A DNA stretch of 6,200 bases from Weeksellaceae bacterium (GTDB lineage Bacteria > Bacteroidota > Bacteroidia > Flavobacteriales > Weeksellaceae). A program made the translations under genes and the position numbers. Positions 1 to 5,931 of the stretch are shown piece after piece (position 1 is the first letter of the stretch; every line of letters begins with the position of its first letter). The stretch covers positions 1-6,200 of the forward strand of contig JAQVDG010000132.1 of NCBI GenBank assembly GCA_028698395.1, written 5' to 3'. The notes under the pieces were generated by a model that was not told the DNA's origin, did no database searches, and was given only the letters and a program-made list of their open reading frames with translations.

Positions 1-2072
1 TTATTTACAAAGAAAAACAAGGAAAATTATATTATTTAAAATATCGGATTGAATCTTCGACAAACTCAGATTCCGAAGATTATATAGTTGTAGCAACTAC
101 TCGCCCTGAAACTATTTTTGGCGATACAGCTGTTTGTATCAATCCAAACGATGAACGTTATTCTCATTTAAAAGGAAAAAACTTAATCGTTCCTATCGTC
201 AATCGGATTGTTCCTGTGATTGAAGACGAATACGTTGATATTGAATTTGGAACCGGTTGTTTAAAAGTTACGCCAGCACATGACACTAACGATTATGAAT
301 TAGGGAAAAAATATGATTTAGAAATCATCGATGCTATCAATGACGATGCAACTTTGAATCATCATGCTTTGCATTATGCCGGAAAAGATCGTTTTAAAGT
401 CCGAAAAGAAATTGAAATCGAATTAGAAGAAAAAGGATTACTTGAAAAAGTAGAAAATTATACCAATAAAGTTGGAACTTCTGAAAGAACAGGAGTAGTT
501 ATCGAACCAAAACTTTCGGTGCAATGGTTTCTAAAAATGAAAGAATTAGCACAACCGGCTTTAGAAAATGTAATGAATGATACCATTCAATTTCATCCGT
601 CAAAGTTCAAAAACACATACAAACATTGGATGGAAAACGTTCACGATTGGAATATTTCCCGTCAATTGTGGTGGGGACACCAGATTCCGGCATTTTATTA
701 CGGCGATGGACAAACTGATTTTGTAGTAGCACTGAATAAACAAGAAGCTCTACAAATCATTGAAAGAGAAAGAAATTTACATTTGACCGAAGAAGATTTG
801 CATCAAGATGAAGATGCTTTGGATACTTGGTTTTCTTCGTGGTTATGGCCGATTTCAGTTTTCAACGGAATCAATGAACCTGAAAATAAAGAAATTAATT
901 ATTATTATCCAACACAAGATTTGGTAACTGCACCTGAAATTATGTTTTTCTGGGTGGCGAGGATGATTATTGCCGGCTATGAATACCGCAACGAATTTCC
1001 TTTTAAAAATGTGTATTACACCGGAATTGTTCGTGATAAACAAGGAAGAAAAATGTCTAAATCCTTAGGGAATTCACCCGATCCGATTGAATTAATGAAG
1101 CAATACGGTGCTGATGGTGTACGCGTTGGAATGTTACTTTCTTCACCTGCCGGAAACGATTTGCCTTTTGATGAAGATTTATGTGTACAAGGACGAAATT
1201 TTGCCAATAAAATTTGGAATGCATTCCGGTTGATAAAAGGATGGGAAGTGGATGAAAATCTAAAAACACCGGAAGAAAACAAATTCGCAATGGAATGGTT
1301 TTATTCAAAATTCCATTCGGAACTAAATGATAGTGAATCCAATTATGAAAAATACCGGATTTCAGATGTGCTAATGTCGGTTTATAAGCTGATTTGGGAC
1401 GATTTCTGTTCTTGGTATTTAGAAGCGGTAAAACCAGAATTCGGGAAACCGATTGACCGTTCAACTTATGACACAACATTGGAATATTTGGGAAATTGTT
1501 TGAAAATTTTACATCCGTTCATGCCATTTTTAACGGAAGAAATTTGGCAATTAATGAGCGAACGGAATCCTGAAAATGCTCTGATTATTTCAGAATATCC
1601 AAAACCGGATAATTTCCGACAGGAAATTCTGAAACAATTTGACTTTACATCAGAAGTGGTTTCGGGTATCCGCACCATACGCAATGAAAAAGGAATTTCT
1701 CCTAAAGAAAAATTAGAATTATTTACTGTTGAAAGTTCAAGAAACGAACTAAATACCGAACTGATTGAAAAATTAGGAAATGTTTCCATTCAGTTTGCAG
1801 ATAACTTTCCAGACAAAGGTTTCTCATTCCGTGTCGGAATTTTTGAATTCCTAATTCCGGTTTCAGAAAATGTAGATTTAGAAGCTGAACGTGAAAAATT
1901 AGAAAAAGAAAAAGAGTATTTATATGGATTTTTAAATTCAGTTCGGAAAAAATTATCTAATGAAAAGTTTGTGAGCGGTGCGCCGGAAGCAGTTGTAAAT
2001 GCAGAAAAGAAAAAAGAAGCCGATGCCTTGGAAAAAATTGCACAAATTGAAGGACAGTTAAAAGGAATGTAA
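1..2072 (+). CDS. valS: Valyl-tRNA synthetase, N-terminally cut by the window edge
   Basis: Class Ia aminoacyl-tRNA synthetase that charges tRNA-Val with valine in the cytoplasm and hydrolyses mischarged Thr-tRNA. The first whole codon is at 3, and 689 codons are visible. Bacterial ValRS is usually about 870-950 residues, so roughly the first 190-260, including the HIGH motif, lie off the left edge. In order I see the CP1 editing domain with its threonine-rich TTRPETIFGDTA (96-128) and GTGCLKVTPAHDTNDYE; the return to the catalytic fold with NISRQLWWGHQIPA (651-692) and DTWFSSWLWP (822-851); the KMSKS ATP-binding loop, exact, at 1050-1064; an anticodon-binding helical domain; and a charged C-terminal coiled-coil arm (about 1870-2069) typical of ValRS. 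The frame is intact with a TAA stop. A GTG at 216 lies inside the editing domain and is not the start. The glycosyltransferase follows 8 bases later, so the two are probably co-transcribed. Identification is very secure. Confidence 0.98.
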   Translation, partial: IYKEKQGKLYYLKYRIESSTNSDSEDYIVVATTRPETIFGDTAVCINPNDERYSHLKGKNLIVPIVNRIVPVIEDEYVDIEFGTGCLKVTPAHDTNDYELGKKYDLEIIDAINDDATLNHHALHYAGKDRFKVRKEIEIELEEKGLLEKVENYTNKVGTSERTGVVIEPKLSVQWFLKMKELAQPALENVMNDTIQFHPSKFKNTYKHWMENVHDWNISRQLWWGHQIPAFYYGDGQTDFVVALNKQEALQIIERERNLHLTEEDLHQDEDALDTWFSSWLWPISVFNGINEPENKEINYYYPTQDLVTAPEIMFFWVARMIIAGYEYRNEFPFKNVYYTGIVRDKQGRKMSKSLGNSPDPIELMKQYGADGVRVGMLLSSPAGNDLPFDEDLCVQGRNFANKIWNAFRLIKGWEVDENLKTPEENKFAMEWFYSKFHSELNDSESNYEKYRISDVLMSVYKLIWDDFCSWYLEAVKPEFGKPIDRSTYDTTLEYLGNCLKILHPFMPFLTEEIWQLMSERNPENALIISEYPKPDNFRQEILKQFDFTSEVVSGIRTIRNEKGISPKEKLELFTVESSRNELNTELIEKLGNVSIQFADNFPDKGFSFRVGIFEFLIPVSENVDLEAEREKLEKEKEYLYGFLNSVRKKLSNEKFVSGAPEAVVNAEKKKEADALEKIAQIEGQLKGM

Positions 2073-2080
2073 ACTTTAAT

Positions 2081-2965
2081 TTGATTCATAAAAGAATAGC
2101 CATTTTGAAGTACAACATCATCATACCGGTTAAAAATGAAGAGAATTTTTTAAGAGAAAACCTATATTCTGTTGTAAATCAAACACTTTTAGCCGAACAA
2201 ATAATCATAGTAAACGATGGTTCTACTGATGCTACCGCTCAGATTGCTGAAGAATTTGTGCAAAAATATCCGTTTATAAAATTAATCTCTTTACCAACTG
2301 AAAATCAACAACATGAACCGGGAGAGAAAATTGTCAATGTATTTTATAAAGGTTTTGAACAATTACAAAATGATTGGGATTTTATTGTAAAATTAGATGC
2401 GGATACTGTTTTGCCTAAAAATTATTTTGAAGAAGTTGCTCAGGTTTTTCGTTCAAATCCAAAAGCCGGAATTAGTGGCGGATTGGCATATATCGAAAAA
2501 AACGGAAAATGGGTTTTAGAAAAAATCGGAAATAAAAAGCAAGTTCGAGGGCCATTCAAATCTTACTCAAAAGCTTGTTTTGAAAAAATAGGAGGTTTGA
2601 AAAAATCAATTGGTTGGGATACGGCTGATGAATTATTGGCTCTTTTTCATGGTTTTGAAATTCAGGTTATTCCCCACTTAAAAGTAAAATTATTAAAACC
2701 TACCGGAAGTGTTTACAAAGCTATTCACGGAAAAAAAACAGGTCAGGCTTTTTATCGTTTGGATTATGGTTTTATCATCAGTTTTATTGCGGCAGTAAAA
2801 GCAGGAAAAAATCAGAAAAGTATAAAATTAATTTTTACGATTTTACAATCCTATTGTTCCTCTTTTTTAAAATCCGATGAAAAAATAGTTTCACCTGAAG
2901 AAGGGAAATTTATCCGGAAATTCCGTTGGAAAGGGATTTTAAAAAAATTATCGATAAAAAATTGA
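2081..2965 (+). CDS. Family 2 glycosyltransferase (GT-A fold), non-ATG start
   Basis: Predicted inverting glycosyltransferase that moves a sugar from a nucleotide-sugar donor to an unknown acceptor. Counting from TTG 2081, it shows the GT2 N-terminal strand YNIIIPVKNEENFL (11-24), the nucleotide-binding IIIVNDGSTDAT (41-52), the metal-binding DxD in KLDADTV (104-110), an acceptor-loop region GPFKSYSKACFEKIGG (157-172) and a GWDTADE acid segment (179-185) that probably holds the catalytic base. No signal peptide is seen. Segments near 230-240 and 249-257 are only mildly hydrophobic, so the protein is probably soluble or peripheral. At 294 residues it is a normal single-domain length. There is no ATG in frame from the upstream TGA (2048) to the stop, so initiation must be TTG at 2081 or TTG at 2105. 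The 2105 start would give MKYNIIIPVKNEE, a more usual GT2 beginning. It lies directly behind valS. The acceptor (LPS, exopolysaccharide or glycoprotein) cannot be told from sequence. Confidence 0.88.
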   Translation: MIHKRIAILKYNIIIPVKNEENFLRENLYSVVNQTLLAEQIIIVNDGSTDATAQIAEEFVQKYPFIKLISLPTENQQHEPGEKIVNVFYKGFEQLQNDWDFIVKLDADTVLPKNYFEEVAQVFRSNPKAGISGGLAYIEKNGKWVLEKIGNKKQVRGPFKSYSKACFEKIGGLKKSIGWDTADELLALFHGFEIQVIPHLKVKLLKPTGSVYKAIHGKKTGQAFYRLDYGFIISFIAAVKAGKNQKSIKLIFTILQSYCSSFLKSDEKIVSPEEGKFIRKFRWKGILKKLSIKN

Positions 2966-2996
2966 ATTTGTATTACCCACAAAAATTATTTTTTGG

Positions 2997-3020
2997 AAAA
3001 TCATTTCAACCAATGATTTT
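2997..3020. repeat. Perfect 9-bp inverted repeat, 6-nt loop
   Basis: AAAATCATT (2997-3005) is the exact reverse complement of AATGATTTT (3012-3020), with TCAACC between. It lies in the gap between the glycosyltransferase stop and yciO, and ends 4 bases before the -7 element at 3025. As RNA the stem has only one G-C pair per arm, which is weak, but T3021 extends the T run, so it could be a poor terminator for the upstream gene. As DNA, its place in the promoter spacer would suit an operator. I cannot decide between the two. Confidence 0.6.
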
Positions 3021-3024
3021 TATG

Positions 3025-3032
3025 TAATTTTG
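3025..3032 (+). promoter_or_regulatory. Bacteroidota -7 element for yciO
   Basis: TAATTTTG fits the TAnnTTTG -7 consensus of the Bacteroidota primary sigma factor exactly and ends 16 bases before the yciO ATG, giving a very short leader. The -33 partner is weak: TTTC at 3004-3007 has an acceptable 17-bp spacing, while a real TTTG at 2992-2995 is 29 bp away, which is too far. The call rests on the -7 match and position. Confidence 0.5.
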
Positions 3033-3048
3033 AAAAAAACAGAAAACT

Positions 3049-3672
3049 ATGGCAAAACTAATCAAAGTTCATCCTGAAAATCCTCACGACCGAGCAATTG
3101 AGCAAATTGTAGAAGTATTGAAGAACGGAGGATTAATTATTTATCCTTCTGATACTGTTTATGGTTTAGGTTGCGACATTACCCATCCCAAAGCGATGGA
3201 GAAATTATGTCGAATCAAAGGAATTAAACCCGAAAAAGCACAGTTTTCATTTGTATGCAATGATTTGAGTCATTTAGCTTATTATACCCGTCAAATCTCA
3301 AATTCTCATTTTAAATTATTAAAACGTGCCTTACCCGGACCGTTTACATTTGTATTGGAAGCTTCCAATAATTTACCACATACTTACAAAAACCGAAAAA
3401 CAGTCGGAATACGAGTTCCTGATCATCTGATTCCAAGAATGATTGTGGAAAAATTAGGAAATCCAATTGCTTCTACTTCGATTTATGATGAAGACGAGAT
3501 TATCGAATACACCACTGACCCTGAGTTAATTGCTGAACGATTTGATAAATTGGTTGATTTGGTCATCGACAGCGGAATTGGCGATAACAAAGCATCCAGT
3601 GTAATTGATTTAAGTGGTGAAGAAGTCGTGATTTTGAGAGAAGGAAAAGGAGATATTAACGATTATTTATAA
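3049..3672 (+). CDS. yciO: Sua5/YciO/YrdC family protein, YciO type
   Basis: Member of the family that includes TsaC/Sua5, which makes threonylcarbamoyl-AMP for t6A37 of ANN-reading tRNAs. The 207-residue length and layout match E. coli YciO closely: an N-terminal IHPENP-like start (here VHPENPHDR, 7-15), YPSDTVYGLGCD (32-43), CRIKGI (54-59), PGPFTFVLEA (96-105), RKTVGIRVP (116-124), SSVIDLSG (183-190) and REGKGD (197-202). The TsaC S-x-N near residue 143 is STS here, as in YciO, and the K-R-x-P motif is changed to KGIKP. However, DTVYGLG is TsaC-like, where E. coli YciO has DSGYALG. No C-terminal Sua5 domain is present. Automatic annotation would probably say threonylcarbamoyl-AMP synthase. 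I am sure of the family but not that it makes TC-AMP. The ATG is the only plausible start and has its own -7 element upstream. Confidence 0.9.
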   Translation: MAKLIKVHPENPHDRAIEQIVEVLKNGGLIIYPSDTVYGLGCDITHPKAMEKLCRIKGIKPEKAQFSFVCNDLSHLAYYTRQISNSHFKLLKRALPGPFTFVLEASNNLPHTYKNRKTVGIRVPDHLIPRMIVEKLGNPIASTSIYDEDEIIEYTTDPELIAERFDKLVDLVIDSGIGDNKASSVIDLSGEEVVILREGKGDINDYL

Positions 3673-3824
3673 TATTCCTTAGATTTTGTTATTTGATATT
3701 CCATCAAAAGCATCGTATCAAACGTAGAAGTTTACGAAAAAATGCAGTTTGAAAAGATTAAAACAAAAATTGAAGTAATTTTTTCATTCGAATTAATTTA
3801 AAACCCAAAACTAAAGATTTGTTT

Positions 3825-3832
3825 TAACTTTA
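3825..3832 (+). promoter_or_regulatory. Possible -7 element for yaaA
   Basis: TAACTTTA matches TAnnTTTG except for the last base and sits exactly 4 bases before the yaaA ATG, the same spacing as the element before the gene at 5932. Transcription from it would begin at or next to the start codon. There is no TTTG at the expected -33 distance (about 3801-3807), so the call is tentative. Confidence 0.35.
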
Positions 3833-3836
3833 CAGA

Positions 3837-4595
3837 ATGAAAATCTTATTATCACCCGCCAAATTAATGAGTTTAGACTCAAAAGGAAAATGGAATAAAT
3901 CTACTTCGCCCAAATTTTTATCACAAGCTGAAGTCATAATGGAAAAGTTACAAACTTTGAAACCCAAAGATTTAGAAAAACTAATGTCCATTTCACCCGC
4001 TTTAGCAGAATTAAACGTAGAACGAAACTTAAACTGGAAACCCAAAACAACGACAAAAGAAAGCAGCCCTGCATTATTTGCCTTTACCGGAGAAGTTTAT
4101 AAAGGTTTGGCTGCCGAAACTTTATCTGAGAAAGCACAAACATATTTAGATGAAAATTTAATTATTCTTTCCGGTTTATACGGAATTCTTCGACCCAGTG
4201 ATAAAATTCGTTTGTATCGATTGGAAATGGGAACAAAACTTCCACTTAATTCCACTAAAAATCTATACGAATTTTGGAAAGAAACTTTGACCGAACATAC
4301 CAATTCACTTTTGAAAAAAAATGAGGTTTTATTGAACTTAGCAAGTGTAGAATATTCAAAAGTTTTGGATGATAAAAAATTAAAATCATCAAAAATCGAA
4401 GTTGATTTCTTGGATTTTAAAAATGGAGAATTAAAAAAAGTAATGGTTTACTTCAAATATGCACGAGGCTTAATGGCACGTTATTGTGCTGAAAATAACA
4501 TCAAAAAATTAGATGATGTGAAGCTTTTCAATGAAGAAAAATACGCTTTTGATGAAAAATTATCAACCGAAACAAAACTGGTATTTGTTCGTTAG
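3837..4595 (+). CDS. yaaA: Peroxide stress protein YaaA (DUF328)
   Basis: Cytoplasmic DUF328 protein. In E. coli, YaaA is induced by OxyR under hydrogen peroxide and lowers free intracellular iron, limiting Fenton damage to DNA; its biochemical activity is not settled, though DNA binding has been reported for the family. At 252 residues it is close to the E. coli protein (about 258) and shares its landmarks in order: MKILLSPAK (1-9), LMSISPALAELN (49-60), FTGEVYKGL (83-91), LSGLYGILRP (111-120), YRLEMGT (127-133), NLASVEY (167-173), ARGLMARY (209-216) and a C-terminal YAFDE (236-240). The ATG is well supported because SPAK must lie at the very N-terminus. It is preceded by a 164-bp gap and followed 48 bases later by the YkvA-like gene, with no clear terminator between. 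I see no OxyR-like operator, and whether peroxide controls it here is unknown. Confidence 0.95.
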   Translation: MKILLSPAKLMSLDSKGKWNKSTSPKFLSQAEVIMEKLQTLKPKDLEKLMSISPALAELNVERNLNWKPKTTTKESSPALFAFTGEVYKGLAAETLSEKAQTYLDENLIILSGLYGILRPSDKIRLYRLEMGTKLPLNSTKNLYEFWKETLTEHTNSLLKKNEVLLNLASVEYSKVLDDKKLKSSKIEVDFLDFKNGELKKVMVYFKYARGLMARYCAENNIKKLDDVKLFNEEKYAFDEKLSTETKLVFVR

Positions 4596-4643
4596 ATAAA
4601 ATTGGAACATTATTTGACAAAACCAATCAAAATTTAATTCAAA

Positions 4644-4967
4644 ATGAAGTTTTTTAAATTCTATAAAATTGCCGGATTCGTTCAAAAAGCCAACTCAAAA
4701 GATTTATCTTTTTTTGAGTTTATCCGTACTATTTTCCTCTTATTTATTGATTGGATAAAAGGAAAATACCAACCAAAAAAAAGAAATCTACTCATTGGAA
4801 CTTTGGTTATTTTATACGTTATTTCACCTTTGGATATTTTGCCCGGATTATTTTTCGATGATGCCATGATTTTATTTTTTGCTTTCAAATACTTCAAAAA
4901 AGAAGCTATTCGTTATTTAGAATGGCAAAAAAGCTTAGTTCCAAATAACCCGGAAATTTATTCCTGA
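4644..4967 (+). CDS. DUF1232 / YkvA-family small membrane protein
   Basis: Small 107-residue protein of unknown function with the DUF1232 (YkvA) core: a hydrophobic stretch LLIGTLVILYVISPLDILPG (49-68) containing the diagnostic Y-x-I-S-P-x-D-x-x-P, followed by a conserved Asp pair (72-73) and a second hydrophobic stretch MILFFAFKYF (75-84). The N-terminal third (FFEFIRTIFLLFIDWI, 23-38) may form a further membrane-associated helix. The C-terminus is basic and probably cytoplasmic. It starts at ATG 4644, 48 bases after yaaA, and ends 4 bases before the miaA ATG, so it is almost certainly co-transcribed with miaA. A TTTG at 4613-4616 followed 18 bases later by TAATTC is a weak promoter-like pair. 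The family is recognised, but no function can be given from sequence. Confidence 0.85.
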   Translation: MKFFKFYKIAGFVQKANSKDLSFFEFIRTIFLLFIDWIKGKYQPKKRNLLIGTLVILYVISPLDILPGLFFDDAMILFFAFKYFKKEAIRYLEWQKSLVPNNPEIYS

Positions 4968-4971
4968 TTTC

Positions 4972-5898
4972 ATGTCAAAAAACAAGAATTTAATTGTCAT
5001 AATCGGACCAACCGGAATTGGAAAAACAGCAGTTGCCGTTGATTTGGCACAGCGATTATCCACCGAAATTATTTCTTGTGATTCCCGACAATTTTATAAA
5101 GAAATGAAAATCGGAACAGCCGTTCCAAGTCCAGAAGAATTACAAACTGTTCCTCATCATTTTATTCAACATTTAAGTATTTTTGATACCTATTCAGTTG
5201 GTGATTATGAACGGGATGCCCTAAAAAAAATCAACGAATTATTTCAGATTCACTCTTCACTTATTCTTGTCGGCGGTTCCGGACTTTTTGAAAAATCCAT
5301 TACAGAAGGATTGGACGAATTTCCTGAAATACAATTAAATATACGAAATGAGTTAAACAAAGAGTTTAAAGAATTTGGAATTGAAAAATTACAAGAAGAA
5401 CTGAAAAAAGTAGATCCGGATTATTATAAAATTGTAGATAAACAAAATCCAATTCGGTTAATTCGGGCTTTAGAAATTTATCGGGGAACAGGGAAAACTT
5501 TTTCATCTTTTCGAAAGAATAAATCAGTAAAAAGAGAATTTTCCATTCTAAAAATCGGTTTGGAAATGGAACGAGAAAAACTCTACGAACGTATTAATTC
5601 AAGAGTTGAAAAAATGATGAAAGAAGGTTTATTGGAAGAAGTACAATCACTTTATCCAAACCGAGATTTAAACAGTTTACAAACGGTAGGTTATCGGGAA
5701 ATTTTTGATTATTTGGACGGAAAATTCGATTTGGAATTTGCTGTTGAAGAAATTAAGAAAAACAGTCGCCGCTATGCGAAAAGACAATTAACCTGGTACC
5801 GGAATGATGATTCTATTCATTGGTTTTCGCCAAATCAGAAAGATTTAATTTTTGAATTCATTCAAACTCAACTTCATCTGCAAAACCTCAAAAAATAA
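4972..5898 (+). CDS. miaA: tRNA dimethylallyltransferase MiaA
   Basis: Transfers a dimethylallyl group from DMAPP to N6 of A37 in tRNAs that read codons starting with U, giving i6A, which steadies codon-anticodon pairing. At 308 residues it is normal length. Motifs in order: P-loop GPTGIGKT (12-19); CDSRQFYKEMKIGTA (36-50) with the catalytic Asp37 and the Gln that recognises A37; PHHF (61-64); YSVGDYERDA (74-83); LVGGSGLF (99-106), where most homologues have GGTGLY; NPIRLIRALEIYRGTGK (159-175); QTVGYREIFDYLDG (237-250) and the RRYAKRQLTWYRND tRNA-contacting segment (266-279). All key residues I know are present. The ATG lies 4 bases after the YkvA-like gene's stop, with no Shine-Dalgarno. The TAA at 5896 is followed by a 33-bp gap to the next gene. 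Very secure call. Confidence 0.97.
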   Translation: MSKNKNLIVIIGPTGIGKTAVAVDLAQRLSTEIISCDSRQFYKEMKIGTAVPSPEELQTVPHHFIQHLSIFDTYSVGDYERDALKKINELFQIHSSLILVGGSGLFEKSITEGLDEFPEIQLNIRNELNKEFKEFGIEKLQEELKKVDPDYYKIVDKQNPIRLIRALEIYRGTGKTFSSFRKNKSVKREFSILKIGLEMEREKLYERINSRVEKMMKEGLLEEVQSLYPNRDLNSLQTVGYREIFDYLDGKFDLEFAVEEIKKNSRRYAKRQLTWYRNDDSIHWFSPNQKDLIFEFIQTQLHLQNLKK

Positions 5899-5919
5899 CT
5901 GAAAATCGACAGTCTTGTT

Positions 5920-5927
5920 TATCTTTG
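5920..5927 (+). promoter_or_regulatory. -7 element, probable leaderless promoter
   Basis: TATCTTTG is an exact TAnnTTTG match lying in the miaA-downstream gap, 4 bases before the ATG at 5932. A start point about 5 bases past the element would fall on the start codon, so the transcript is predicted to be leaderless or nearly so. No TTTG is seen at the expected -33 distance (about 5896-5902, which is the miaA stop). Confidence 0.5.
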
Positions 5928-5931
5928 TGCC

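Noticed and set aside
216..218. GTG as a start for valS
   Set aside because: The reading frame is open back to base 3 and encodes the conserved TTRPET editing motif upstream, so the gene simply continues beyond the left edge.
855..2089. Several long reverse-strand open frames inside valS
   Set aside because: They overlap a secure ValRS reading frame, have no recognisable motifs and low-complexity Ser/Phe/Ile composition expected from antisense of an AT-rich gene.
3692..3708. TTTGAT-ATTCC-ATCAAA hairpin after yciO as a terminator
   Set aside because: The stem is only 6 bp with one G-C pair and is followed by AAGC rather than a T run, so termination is not supported.
3742..3801. Tiny ORF of 19 codons before yaaA
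   Set aside because: Too short, no start signal, and its sequence makes more sense as chance or as part of a decayed longer frame.
4601..4627. ATTGG / CCAAT inverted repeat after yaaA as a terminator
   Set aside because: Five-base arms with a 17-base loop and no following T run; expected by chance in such sequence.
3830..4897. Reverse-strand open frames across yaaA and the YkvA-like gene
   Set aside because: Antisense shadows of recognised genes, with no motifs and no promoter or spacing support.
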